A stretch of DNA of 64,000 nucleotides from Adiantum capillus-veneris (Eukaryota > Streptophyta > Polypodiopsida > Polypodiales > Pteridaceae), in contig CM043943.1 of assembly GCA_014529385.2 (NCBI GenBank), positions 158,120,247 to 158,184,246 of the forward strand, written 5' to 3'. Both the position numbers and the translations under genes were made by a program. Positions within the stretch are counted from its first letter, which is position 1; each line of letters opens with the position of its first letter. Of this stretch, positions 44,909 to 57,531 are shown piece by piece. Below the pieces are notes generated by a model. It did not search any database, was not told the DNA's origin, and saw only the letters and a list, made by a program, of their open reading frames with translations.

Positions 44909-46905
44909 ACCTCCCACTTAAAGGACAATGTGCCTTAGCTGGGGTGAAAATGTATATATACATACAAAGAAGGTAGACAATGACCATGATCATTTACCCA
45001 ATGCCCATGAGTGTCCGACAATGTGAAAATCGCTCTGAAGGTAAGCCCTTTGTTAGAAGATCAGCAAGATTCTCAGTGGTGTGAATCTTGGAAAGCTGCA
45101 ATCACTTGTCCTCAAGCACCTCACAACTGAGGTGATACTTCACATCCACATGCTTTGCCTTTACATGAAACACTGGATTCTTTGCCAATTGTATAGCACT
45201 TTGGCTTTCACAATGTAACATAGGCATCTCAACATTGATTCCCAAGTCTTCCACCAACCAACCAAGCCATATAACTTCCTTGCAAGCTTTAAATCTGCAA
45301 CATATTCAGCCTTTGTAGTAGACAAGGTAACACAATCTTGCAAACTAGATCACCATGAAACTGCACCTCCAATGAATTCAAAAACATAGCATGAAGTGGA
45401 TCTTCTCTTGTCCAAGTCTCTTGCATAATCCATCCGTGTAACCCATTACACATGCTTCCTTTCTTCCAAAGCAAATGCACATGTCTTTTGTACCATTCAA
45501 ATATTGCATAACCCCTTTCACTGCCTCCCAATGTTACTTGCCTATATTTGAAATATATCTGCTAACAACTCCCACTGCAAAAGCAATATCAGGACGTGTA
45601 GCAATCATAGCATACATCAAACTCCCAACTGCAGATGAATAAGGCACTTGTGCCATTTCAACCTTTTCCTCTTCAGACTTAGGGCAATCATTTTTAGGAA
45701 AGTTTCACATATGGAGGAAATGGAGTACTCAATGCCTTCCCCTTCTCCATATTGAAACGCTTGAGCACTTTAGCAATGTACTCAGATTGAGACAAATAGA
45801 CCAATTTCTTGCATTTGTCTTGCTTAATGTGCATGCCAAGGATATGGCTTGCTTCACCCATGTCTTTCATTTCAAAGTTTGCATGTAACTCTGACTTCAA
45901 GTCTGAAATCTCATCCCTGCATTTCCCGAAAATTAACATATCATCCACATAAAGGACCAAAATCAGCAAACTACCATCTTTAGCTCGCTTAGTGTGGAGA
46001 CAATGGTCCATATCGTTACGTTTGTATCAACGAGTAGAATTTGCGATACCACTCTGTTGATGATGGTTTTAGACCATAAAGAGTCTTTTCTAACTGACAC
46101 ACAAGGTCTTCATTGCCCTTCTCAACAAAACCTTCTGTCTGCTGCATATAAAATTCTTCTTGAAGATCACCGTGCAAGAACGCCGTCTTGACGGTCAAGT
46201 TCTATGTCGTCTTTAGCAACCAACACATGTACACACCACAGAGTAGTCATCTTGACAATCGGAGAAAAGATCTCATCAAAGTCAATACCGTGCTGTTGCT
46301 TAAATCCTTTAGCAACAAGTTGTGCCTTGTACTTGAATTTATTATCATGAGGTGTAATTTTTTGCTTGTACACCTATTTGAATGGTAATTCCTTTTTACC
46401 TTTAGGAAACCGAACCAGCTTCCAAGTTTGATTCTTATGCAATGAGTCCATTTTTTATTGCATAGTTTTCTCCACTTTCCTTTGTCATCCATTGGCATGG
46501 CTTCCTTATAGCAGGAAGGCTCTCTGCAATCTGTCAACATAATGTAGTCCAACGAGGGAGTAAATCTATTAGGAGGCCTTGAAACTCTTGTAGACCTTCT
46601 AATAACTGCTTGAGCTGGTTGTCCCTCAACAACATCTTGTATGACAAGAGGATTATGTACTTGTTGTCTGACATTAGGCACTTCAGTCCTATTCTGGACA
46701 ATTCCATCTTCTTGGAAGATAACTCTCCTAACCTCCACCTATATGCACATGCTTCTTATGCATCTTTTCTTCATTGAAGTATACATCATTGCTGCGAACT
46801 ATCTTTTTAGCTTCAAGATCCCATAACTAAAATCCCATCTTGCCAGGATTGATATAGCCAAGAAATATGTATTTCTTTGACTTAGGAGCCAACTTGCTTT
46901 GAAAC
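44909..46905 (-). pseudogene. Ty1/copia pol fragment (integrase end, RT, RNase H), 5'-truncated
   Basis: In minus-strand order: the integrase C-terminus (KLAPKSKKYIFLGYINPGKM, about 46890), an Arg/Ser/Pro linker (STRVSRPPNRFTPSLDYIML), RT with FKYKAQLVAKGFKQQHGIDF and DEIFSPIVKMTTL (about 46300), TAFLHGDLQEEFYM, LYGLKPSSTEWYRKFY (about 46070) and the catalytic box LYVDDMLIFG (about 45950), then the RNase H motif LSTTKAEYVA (about 45310). The polypurine tract AAGTGGGAGGTTGT is at 44909-44922. Stops and frame changes are frequent. Gag, protease and the integrase core are missing. Confidence 0.88.
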
Positions 46906-47171
46906 TTTCTCTCTACATTATCTCTTTCTACATTGTCCTTTTCTACCACTTCTACACTTTTAAAAAAAAACCTTTAAACTATTAAAAATTTTATTCTTTT
47001 CTCAAACTCAAATAGTAATTTTTTCTATTCATTTAGTTATTCTCTTTTTCCTCTTTTTGATGTTTGTATTTTTTAAAATCATTTAATTGTAGTTTCACCT
47101 ACTTTAGTTTTTCTTTCACTTAACTCTCTTTCTCTCAATTAAACATTAACCTACACTAATCAACCAATATA

Positions 47172-47229
<58 letters not shown>

Positions 47230-48860
47230 ATCATCAAACATTAACATACTGTTGAAGCAAGGAGCAAAATCACGTCAATCCGGACGAGCCTACAAAACCT
47301 TTTTCCCTCACTCATTTATTTTCTGCCTAAGCGGATATTGTAAATCCCGAACTTGAAAGAGTCTGATTTTTTCAAACCATTTTGTACTTAATAAATAGGT
47401 TAGATGCAAGAGCCCATCACATTTTTGAAGTAACCTTTATAGACAAATACCTAATTTTCTACCTTAGGATATAAGCCAAAATTTGTAATTATTGGAGATC
47501 TATTTTTAACTTTGGAGTTCATGTAGTGAAGAGTACGCCTATTCTTGCACGCTCATTACTCTTGGGTAAGAATTGCTAATGAAACTTTATGTGTTGCTTC
47601 CTCATGCTCTTGGAATCATGTACATGTTCAATGTGCTATGTTTGATTGTGTGTGTGCGACACAATGAGCGGTTTTAGCTCTAGGTCACCTAGTGTGTTTA
47701 ATTGCTCATTTTGTATTGTTGATGGTTTTTAAAGTGAAACTAAGTATGGACAAAGGTAAGTAAGCATTAGGAGGATCCAAACAACCCCTCATTCGTCATT
47801 TTGGTAAAGGTGGGAGGTGGTAACAGTTACAATTTATCACCTCCTCGTCTGTGATTTTTGTAGGTTTTTGTTGTTGGGAGCCTATTGCCTATAGCCTAGA
47901 GACCCCCAATCTCAATTTTCATGTCATTTGGAGTTCATTTGGCACCTCTACGACCATTTGAGTGTTAGTTAGACCGCACTAGAGACTTATCAATTTTCCA
48001 CTTAGTTGCCTCCTTGCTTGAGAGTGACACATATCTCCTTAGTGAATTGCTATTTGGGCATTGCATTCGACGTTTCCATGCACTATTTGGGTCGGTTACT
48101 TCCTCAGATTGGCATATTTATGCTGGTTTGATTTCTTGCTAGGCTACATCATTCGATTACAGCCGTCTACCAACATTTACACCACTCTCGGGGACGTAGG
48201 ACTTACACTAGTGGAGGAGGTCGCATTGAGGTTCTTCTTTACCCAGTGTCCAAGTGTTACTGTTCATTACATTTATCTTTAGGTAAGAGAGTCAGTAAGG
48301 CTTGCTGGTTTCTCAGATAGACTGAAGAGCCATGTGTTCTCTTTTGGTTGCCTTCTTGTAGGTTAGGACAACCTTAGTTGTTGGTTTTAGTGCATTGTGC
48401 ATTGAGTCCTCACTTTGAGTCTTGTTGTAGATTGTGTTTGGTAGGCGGTTGTGGTGAGTAGGGACTAGATTAAAAATTTTTGCTATCATCTACCCCACTA
48501 TCACTTATTTTTACTTTGTTCTGTTTTATATTTTGTTATTTTGTTGTTTAGGTTAGTTGTAGGAGTAGTAGTTAGGTTACAATTGCATTTTGGTGTTGCT
48601 TGGACGAGCCAAAGTTGCTTTTGAATGCCATATTGTGACTTTTGACGATAAAAGTGACTTAACAAGAAAGAAGTATTCATAACTTGAGAACCAAGTATGT
48701 GAATTGAAAAAATCTTACTTGTACACTTGCATACACTCTAGTAGAGCATATCTAAAAATTGTGGTTAATGTTTGATTCATTAGCTATGAATTAGAGCAAA
48801 TGTTGCAGTGATTTGCCAAGTTGGATTTGAAACTTGGGATAGGGGCCAAAACGCTAAAGG
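46906..48860. other. Gene-free region with a (CT)n array
   Basis: T- and A-rich DNA with (CT)n at 47175-47228. No recognisable protein. The right part may be LTR or leader of the plus-strand Ty3 element that follows, but I found no PBS. Confidence 0.4.
47175..47228. repeat. (CT)n microsatellite, 54 bp
   Basis: A pure CT run, opposite in orientation to most AG arrays of the window. Confidence 0.97.
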
Positions 48861-49066
48861 GAACAAATGCCCATGGAGACCTAGTGTATGCAGATGTGTG
48901 AGGACATCAATGCATCTATATCAAAGAATAACCTGTTTGAGGACTAGAACTAATCGAAGTAATCAACGATGGTGCTAGATTACGCGATGAAGAGGGGAAC
49001 CACTAACTCATTTTTAGAGGCCTAGAAAACTACAATTGATCTGGAGACAACGTAGCAAAAGGGAAT

Positions 49067-49324
49067 ATGGTTATGGAGATCCAAGAACTACCTCCAAAAC
49101 TTAATCTTCTTGGAACATTTTACATTCATGACAAGAGAGTTGCAAGAGTGGCTACAATTCATGAAAATATTGGGATTTACAAATATGAGGATGGGAGAGT
49201 TATCTCTTACTACTGCTGCTTGGAACCCCATGTGAATGAATTAAGCAAAAACAAATTCCTGTACTTCTTTTCATATGACTCTGCAACAGGAACTCATATC
49301 ATTTTTGTCAATAAGTACGGATGA
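49067..49324 (+). CDS. Small unidentified ORF upstream of a Ty3 gag
   Basis: An 85-codon frame beginning MVMEIQELPPKLNLLGTFYI with balanced, protein-like composition. In-frame sequence remains protein-like past its stop (EYESIHPRDVQRVIMLEL). It precedes the gag remnant on the same strand and is probably part of the same element. No domain recognised. Confidence 0.35.
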   Translation: MVMEIQELPPKLNLLGTFYIHDKRVARVATIHENIGIYKYEDGRVISYYCCLEPHVNELSKNKFLYFFSYDSATGTHIIFVNKYG

Positions 49325-49841
49325 GAATATGAGTCAATCCATCCAAGGGATGTACAGAGAGTGATAATGCTAGAGCTATAAGAACATGTTTTTGAAAAAA
49401 TGAAAAAGCCACACTTACCCCTAGAAAATTCACAGATCCCTTCTCAGATGATTGCAACACAACATCACATACAAATAGATAGCCATTGCCCAATCCTCAA
49501 GACTGATATCATTTCAAGCATGGCTCAAACAATATGAAACACCATAACCAAACATATATAGAGGTGGATATCAAGCCATGTGAGGGGTAGGAGCACCACC
49601 AACACCACCACTCCATCAACAATATCAAGATGAGAGTATAACAAAGACGTCAAATCCTACCAAGACAAAAGCTCCACGTGGGGAATGAGAACAAGAAGAA
49701 AGGGTCTAAGGAGAGGAATGACCATCTGCTAGAACAACCAAGAATTATGGATTAGGAGCACCCCTTGGGGAGTAACACTTACCATATCCTAGGCCAAAAA
49801 GAGCACATAGAGGAGGATTGGGAGACCCCATGCTTACGTTG

Positions 49842-51560
49842 ATGGATCACTGTAGGGTCAGACCATCTGAAGTCTAGAAATTGGTAAACAAGAAATATTT
49901 TTGGAATAGAGATTCCAGGGATCACATGGCAACATTTATGCGTGTCATTAGAGCTGAGAAAGTCCTAGAATTTCTACCAAAATTTGTAGGGTTGGGACTA
50001 ACCTTAGAAGAGGATTCCACCACATGGTCTGATTTTGTAGAACGTAGAGATTTTGAGTCAATAGAGAAGGTGTTTGAAAAATTTATCAAGGAATTCTCTC
50101 AAAGAGAGATAGCTCACAACACCCTCTTGCAAATCCACAAATTCAAGCAGAAAGAAGGAGAATCCGTACGAAAATAAGCCTTACGACTAAAGAGATATGT
50201 CAAATTCTGCCCAGTGGAAGAACTACCAACCCAGTCAAGGCTAATGCTCATCTTTATACAAGGGCTGAGGAACGAAGATCTCTAGGAGGACCTTCACATG
50301 AAAAAGTGCCTTACATTGAATGAGTTGACAAAAGAAGCTCTTTGCTTGGTAGATAACTGTGTTGTCTACAAGGAAGGAGAATACAAGGATTTAGATGATG
50401 ATTCCTCGTTGCAGCATAGTGGATCCAAATCTGCCAAATCAGTGCGCAAATATGAATCCCCAATAAATCAAGAACAATTCATTGAAGAAGTGCTCAAGAG
50501 GATCAATCCATTTGCTAAGCCGCAGGTTAAGCAACCTAAGTGGTATGCAATAGAAAAGAAGTGGACAAATCATGTCACAGAGGAATTCTATTACAACAAG
50601 GGATACGTAAAGGAATGCCAATATTCCCCACAAGCCCAAGTAGCACCAACACAAGCCCCACCAGTGCCAAGATACACCACATAAATTCTTCCAAGGCCAG
50701 TAGGAGTTAAAAGACCACAACCTGTCTTAGGAAAACAACCTCTACTACCAGGAAAAAGACTTGTAGATGTTAGATAAGCATCAATGTTAGAAGAACCTAA
50801 AGAGCGTAGTGGATATAGAACCAAAACAGGATACTATCCACATGAAGAACGAAAAGCGCCCAAACCATGGAGCATGATTGGATCAATTGGACCACCAACT
50901 ACTTTCCATGTTGTAGGATAAGGTAGATACAGCTTAGATAAATGCACATTAATTTTTATAGAAAATGGGGGATTAGCAGGATCAAGACCTGCTTATTAGC
51001 AGAGGGCTGATCAAGGAGATCCTCAACAACCCAAGGGATTGTGCTATAAATGTGGCGAAGACCACCTAATGAGAGATTTTCCTCATGAGGAAATAATTAG
51101 AGTGAATGCATATTTCCTAAAAAGTGGGATCACTCATTTGATCCCGGATTGCCCAAAGAACCCTAATAAAGGAGAAAAAGTAACATTGAGTATACTAGAG
51201 GCAATACCATCAAGTAGTGGGTCAGAAAATGAAACGGTGATACCAATCTAGGTTATCACAAGAGTCCAAGCACAAAAAGCGTTAGAAGAATCCCATCATC
51301 AAAGAACCAAAAACCGATGCACCTAGCATTGAATGAAAAAGTCCTCATGGAAAGCTAGGAAAGCCAAGATGAAATCAAGGACGGAATGTGAACAGGCTTC
51401 CTTGGCCGACAAACTGAAACAAATGAAAGAAAAATTGAGAAAACTGGAAGAGGAAAAGGGAATCCTTGAGGTAGTGCCAGAGCCATACATAGATGAAAAA
51501 TCCAAGAGTGCTAGTTCAAAAGGATCAATATTGATTGGTAGAGAAATTCAATGAACCATT
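49842..51560 (+). pseudogene. Ty3/gypsy gag, heavily decayed
   Basis: From about 49842 (MDHCRVRPSEV) the capsid-like segments are KVLEFLPKFVGLGLTLEEDS, FEKFIKEFSQREIAHNTLLQ and ELPTQSRLMLIFIQGLRNED, then EQFIEEVLKRINPFAKPQVK (about 50470). A zinc-knuckle remnant CYKCGEDHLMRDF (about 51042-51080) has Phe where the last Cys should be. A Lys/Glu-rich helical stretch follows (LKQMKEKLRKLEEEKG). Many in-frame stops. The matching pol appears to be at 57.3-61.3 kb. Confidence 0.75.
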
Positions 51561-52789
51561 AGATGCCCCTCTTGAAGCCTACAAAGCACGGCTCAAAAAC
51601 AATCAAACTCAAGAACTCGGGGGGTCACTAAGTATAAATTGTGTATATCAGGTGCGTTCATGGACTATTTGTAGAACTCCTTATCTGTGAATGTTTTATA
51701 AATAAAATACACCCTTTTTTTATTCAATCTGTAAATTTTTTTTCCAACTCCTTTATAGTACCCTTCGATATGTGAAAATGTGAGAAAAATTGAAACTTAA
51801 TAACCTCTTTTGCTGCACTCACATGATAGTCACATAAGTTTTAAGCGACCCCCCCCTCCAGCTCAAGAACAAAGGTGGATGACATATCCATATGTAAAAC
51901 TAGAAAAGCAAAGGCTTGAAATATGCCAAAAAATGATTCAAACCGCCCAAGCTTTACTAGAACCACCATTTGGAAAACCTGAGGATGTGAGTCTAAGCTT
52001 AGACTCTCCGAAGGATTTCAAATATGATAAAGATGCAGATGACAAATGCTCTAACGACTCAAGTGACCTAATCTCTCTCCTTTCTCTCTCCTCTCTCAAA
52101 GCCAAATAGAAGGCCTTGCATCATTGCAACATTGGGGTGGAGATTGCGGTGAAGCTGCAAAATTTTCAGCACTATTTTACAGCAGAATTTTAGCTGAGAA
52201 AAAGGTCAACTTTCAGCTTGATTCCCTGGTCCGAATCAAAAACTTCGTGATCTACAACTTTCAAGTTGAAAGTTTTTCCAAATTTAGCATTGATCTTGTT
52301 GTACGTTTGGCAGACTACCTGCACGTCTATGATACACAACTGCAAATTTTTGCAGATTTATTTTGACCTGAAAAAATAGCCCATTTCAGGTCCATTCCTA
52401 GAAATCCTGACCGTTTTAACGAGATCTACAACTTTGCATAAGGAAGTTTCTGCAAATTTTGAACGGTTTGGGAGATATTGACGGACTGCCCGCCGGCTGC
52501 AGGGTGTTCAAGAAGTTGCAGATGCTTTTCTTGTGAAGAGTTGTTGGAAGTGGGATGCGTATTGCATACTTTGTTTGTTCAATGCGTCACTGATTTTCTC
52601 GGGGATTTTCAACATACATAACAAAAGTTTATGTGTGGATTTTGAAGGAAACAAATGCGTTCGGATTATGCTTATTGAACTCATCTATGGTTGATAGTGC
52701 ATCTTGTGGTTTTGCACTTGTTTATGCACATTGTTGATTACTTTGATGCACGATCTTGTGGATCTTGCCTATGTATGCATTTGTGGAGC
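51561..52789. other. Boundary region between Ty3 gag and the copia element
   Basis: Short frames at 51810-52109 and 52124-52366 have some protein-like composition (for example LEKQRLEICQKMIQTAQALL) but no known motif. The 5' LTR of the copia element should lie here, yet no copy of its 3' LTR start (TGTTGGGGATAAAGGCC) is visible. Confidence 0.4.
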
Positions 52790-53005
52790 CATCTTGGCTT
52801 ATATGGAAATCCCGACCATTTTTGAGACTTGGTTCAGAAGATAATCATTTCTGAGACTTGACTATAGTTGTGTCTTTGCTTAGCCTTTTGTGAGGGTCGT
52901 GCGTGAGGTTTTTTGAAGCCAAACACTGAGGGCTAGACTACCCAGTGCAAGGTGGATTAGGTTGTTGGAGCTCCCCTTATTGTGGCCTTGCCATAAAACA
53001 TGTAT
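52790..53005 (+). other. Leader module of the copia element, shared with the Tat-like element
   Basis: It shares TGCATTTGTGGAGCCAT, ATTTCTGAGACTTGACTAT, TGAGGTTTT and CCTTGCCATA, in the same order and similar spacing, with 25628-25860. Weaker similarity continues to about 53175 (ATGCCAAAATTTTCCC). It is non-coding and lies 330-550 bp upstream of the copia gag ATG. Confidence 0.8.
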
Positions 53006-53337
53006 GATAGTGGATATATGTGCTCGACATATATGTTCATGATATGTATGCATTGAGAGATGTGTTGATTCTTGACTCTTCTTGTTGAGATGCTAGTAGA
53101 TATTGCTTATTCTGGTGATATATGGCATTTGAGATTTGAGATTTTGTTCCTTTTACAAGAAAAATTATGCCAAAATTTTCCCTTGAATTTCATGGCTGTG
53201 ATTTCTTGAACATCTCTTTATCCTACCATTCATTCTCTTGTGCTTCTATTGGGTTTGTTGGTTGAGATTTTACTCAATTTATAGTTGAAACTCTTTGAAT
53301 TTTTGTCAAGATTATCCTTTCCATTTAAGGGCATTAT

Positions 53338-56300
53338 GACTTCTTCTTCTTCGAATAGTGCTTTGATTAACATCAAAAAGTTGGATGGAAAAAACTTTTC
53401 TTATTGAAAGAAGCAAATCATGAATGTTGTGGTTCAAAAGAAGCAGGTTAAACTCATAAAGTTTCAAGGTGTCAAACCCAAGAATATGGATACAAAAGAA
53501 TGGGAAGAGCTAGATGAGCTAGCTAAGTCTACCATTCAATTATCATTGTCTAAGGATGTGTACTACAATGTGGAAGATGTTGAAAAGGAGGTGCTTATGT
53601 GTTATGGCAAAGTTTGTCAATCTTTATGATCAGACTAGTGCCGCATCACAAGTCTATTGGCTAAAGAAACTCGTTGATTGTCGCCTAAAATAAGGGAGTT
53701 CAGTGTCAGATCACTTGAACGAGTTCAATGCAATTTTTAGCGAATTGATTGCACAAAAGGTTCCTCTTAATGATAGCCTAAAAGCTATGTTTTTGTTGAC
53801 CACTTTGCCAGAAAGTTGGGATACTTTCCGTATGGTAGTTAGTAACAGTCTTACAGTGAATGAAGTAACCATGGATAAGATTGCTAGTTCTTTGGTGACT
53901 GAAGGGATGAACATGAAGAACAATGACAGTGGGAAAGGTTCTACAAATCTTAATTTTCATGGTAGATTGCAGTCAAGAAAGGAATCTGTAGATAGAGGAA
54001 AAGAAAAACAAAAAGCAAATCTCGTTCTCTTCATGACCTAAAGTGTTACCATTGCAATAAGCCATGTCATATACAAAAGGATTGTTTTAGATGGAAGAGA
54101 GAGCAAAGGAAAGCTAAAGGTAAGCAAGTTCAAGACAAAGGTGAACATAAATCTTTATTTGTTGTGAAGATTGAAGAAGCAAACGTAATGGAATCACATG
54201 GAGATGTGTTGTTCTTATCATCTCTTGACGATGATGTTTTAGTTTCAAGTTCCACTACTACCTTTCAAAACCGGATCATTGATTCTGGTGCATCATTTCG
54301 TGACTCCATGTAGAGAATAGTTTTCTACTTATGATCCTTCAAGGAAAGGTGTAGTCCATCTTGGAAACAATTATGCATGTGACATAGTCGGCATTGGTGA
54401 TGTATAGTTGTGGTTTGCTAATGGTTGTCAATTAACTTTGAAGAATGTGAGACATGTTTCAAAGTTGGCAAAAAGTTTGATTAGCTCTGGTGATGAGGGT
54501 TATCATACCTCTTTTGGAGATGCTTCTTGGAAGTTGTCAAAGGGTTCTTTGCTATGGTAAAGGGTTTCAAACATGGAACTCTTTACACTCTACATCTTGC
54601 TAGTGTTAAGAATAATGTTATATGTATAGCCGAGCAACCAAATACCTTTTCGTGGCATTGGCGGCTAGTCATATGAGTGAAAAGGGAATGAGAGCATTGT
54701 CTTGTTTGGGTTATTTACCGGGTCTTCATTATTCCATTTTTAAGGTGTTTGAGCATTGTTTATATGTTACGCAAACACAAAGTCCTCACAAAGCAAGTGG
54801 CTATAGAAGAAGTGAGCGCTTAGAGTTGATACATAGTGACATTTGTGGTCCTATGCCTAGTGTCTCATTAGGGGGTGCTTCTTATTTTTCCACATTCATC
54901 TATGACTATTCTTCCAAAATTTGGGTTTATCCTCTTAAGTTACAAGGATCAAGTGATTGATGCATTCAAAAAGTTTGTCTCATTGTTGAGAACCAAAGTG
55001 GAAAGAAGGTCAAGTGCTTATGCACTGACAATGGTGGGGAGTATGTGTCAAAGTCTTTTCAAGACTTTTGCGATTCAAAAGGAATCAAACACGAGTTGAA
55101 TGCTCCTTACAATCCTCCACAAAATGGTGTTGCAGAGAGGATGAATAGAACAATAATAGAAAAATTTAGATCTATGTTGTCTAATGCCAATCTACCCGAA
55201 GGGTTTTGGGTAGATCAGTTGCTATTGCAGTTCATCTCATCAATAGGTCACCTAATCGTGTGCTAGACAAGCAATTTCTAGACATGCTTTGGTCTAAGAA
55301 GGTTAATTCTTATGAGCATCTTTGAGTTTTTGGATGTGAATCATTTTCCCATGTTCCTAAGCATATGCATAGCAAGCTTAATCCTAAGTCAAGGAAATGT
55401 ATATTCTTAGGTTATGGTGAGTATGGTGAAATGGGATATTGTCTTGAGATCCCAAAGCCAAAAATATTGTGCAAAGTAATGATGCGTACTTCAGTGAGTA
55501 GAAAATGCATACAAAACCTATACCTAATGTTGAAGTTTGACGTGTGGTGATTCAAGAGGATGGGATAGTGCATAATAAAGTATGTAATGTACCTGCACAA
55601 CAACCACCACAAGTGGAAAACCCTCCTGTGCTAGAAGAAGGACTATAACAACCTAATGTGCTTGATTTAAGGAGATCTACTCGGGTTTCTTGTCCTCCTT
55701 GAACGTTTTGTTCCATATCTTGACTATGTGTTGTTGACAAATTGTGGTGAGACTTCATGCTATGATGAAGCTATGTCTGCTGATGGTAAGTTTAAGTGGA
55801 AATTGAATATGCAATCTGAGATGAATTCTTTGAAGAAGAATGACACTTCGGACTTGGTAACATTGAAAGAGGGCATGAACGTTCTTCCTTGTAAATGGGT
55901 CTACAAAATGAAGATTGCTTCCATTGATGATCAACCAAAGTACAAGGCTAGATTGGTTGCCAAGGGTTTTAAGCAGAAAAAGGGTGTTGATTTTGATGAA
56001 ATATTTTCACCAGTTGTGAAGATGACTACTCTTCTCTTAGTTCTTGCAATGGTAGCCATTGAGGATATGGAACTTGTTCAAATGGATGTCAAAATGGCAT
56101 TCTTACATGGGGATCTTCATGAAGATGTTTATATGACAAGGGTTTGTTATTGAAGGCAAGGAAATGATGGTATGCAAACTTAAAAAGGCTCTCTATGGGA
56201 CAAAACAAGGATCTTTTCAATGGTACAATAAGTTTGATCCTTCTATGCAGTCTTAAGGTTTCAGAAGGAGTGAAAAAGATCATTGCCTCTACACTAAAAA

Positions 56301-57228
56301 GGCTATTGATGGCAGTCTTTTGATATTGATATGTAAACGACATACTTGTCACTAGGAAAAGTACCAGTGAGATAGATGCATTGAAATCAAAGTTGTGTAG
56401 GAACTTTGATATGAAGGATTTAGGAGAAGCCAATCACTTTCTTAGTATGCGGATTGTCAGAGATAGGAGCAATGAATTCCTTTACTTATCTCAGACTGAG
56501 TACATTTCCAAGGTACTTCAACATTTTAATATGGAGAGGGGGAAGGTATAAAATAGCCCATTACCTCCATATGTAAATATCTTGATGTACGCCATGATTG
56601 CTACACGTCTAGACATTGCATTTGCAATGGAAGTAGTTAGCAGATACATGTCTAATCCTAGTGAAAGGAGTGATGAGATATTTGAGCCGTACAAAGGACA
56701 AATGCTTATGCTTTGGGAGCAAGGAGGCATGTGTAAAAGGATACACGGATACTGATTATGCAGGGAATGTGGAAAATAGATTGTCCATGAGCGGCTATCT
56801 TTTCACATTTACTGGGGGTGCAATATCATGGAGATCTTGTTTGCAATATTGCATTGCTCAAAGAATATGGGGCCGCCTATGAAGCTTGCAAAGAAGTTAT
56901 TTGGCTTGCTTTTCTAGTGGGAGATTTGGGCGTTAATATTGAGATTTTGATGTTGCATTGTGACAGTCAAAGTGCTATTCAACTAGCACAAAATGCTTTG
57001 TTTAATGCAAAGACAAAGCACATTGAGATGAAGTATCATTTCAAGACAAGTGCATTGAGCTTGTCAACGTATACACACATGAAAACCCAACTTACCTTCT
57101 CACAAAGGGTTTACCTCCAGAGCATTTTTCATATTGTCATGACCTGATGGGTATTGGGTAGAGCAATCATACTCTACTTACCCCCTTTCTCCACTTATTG
57201 GCACATTGGCCTTTAAGTGGGAGATTGT
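53338..57228 (+). pseudogene. Ty1/copia gag-pol, full domain order but frameshifted
   Basis: Gag starts MTSSSSNSALINIKKLDGKN at 53338 and carries the UBN2-type core (SDHLNEFNAIFSELIAQKVP). Then come the zinc knuckle CYHCNKPCHIQKDC (about 54045-54090), protease IIDSGAS (about 54275), the GAG-pre-integrase HW-RL motif, integrase LIHSDICGPM (first Asp), TDNGGEYV (second Asp) and NGVAERMNRTIIEKF (Glu), RT KYKARLVAKGFKQKKGVDFD and FLHGDLHEDVYM, a catalytic box reading YVND instead of YVDD (56330-56341), and RNase H (GYTDTDYAG, CDSQSAIQLAQNA, KTKHIEMKYHF). Many one-base shifts and stops. The Asp-to-Asn change would itself abolish RT activity. Confidence 0.9.
57215..57228 (+). other. Copia polypurine tract
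   Basis: TTTAAGTGGGAGAT directly precedes TGTTGGGG, the start of the 3' LTR. The minus-strand copia at 44.9 kb has a near-identical tract. Confidence 0.8.
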
Positions 57229-57310
57229 TGGGGATAAAGGCCATTAGGCCAACACCATCACAGGCTAACTGCTCACTAACCCTAATCTCATTCTTTCTTA
57301 TTAATAATAT
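57229..57310 (+). repeat. 3' LTR start of the copia element, probably truncated
   Basis: It begins TGTTGGGGATAAAGGCC, but Ty3 pol coding sequence appears within about 100 bp, so only a short LTR stub can remain. The exact junction is not resolved. Confidence 0.5.
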
Positions 57311-57523
57311 AGAACAATTAGAAGCTCACATAGCCATCAACAATGATGGCCCAAAAAATGTGAAACGAATAGACCTAGCGGAACCAGGAGAGGCTGCACG
57401 ACCAGCCTACATCACAACATATTTGAGCACTGAAGAAGAAGAGATGCTCATCCAACTTCTCAAGGAGTATAGAGATTTTTTTGCATGGTCATACAAAGAC
57501 CTCAAGGGGGTGGAGCCATCAAT

Positions 57524-57531
57524 ATGTTGAC
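57524..57531. repeat. Target-site duplication, left copy (ATGTTGAC)
   Basis: 8 bp, identical to 58206-58213. Confidence 0.9.

Noticed and set aside
44909-57228. The minus copia (44.9 kb) and plus copia (53.3 kb) as two ends of one inverted element
   Set aside because: They carry overlapping RT and RNase H regions with different sequences, so they are separate copies of related families.
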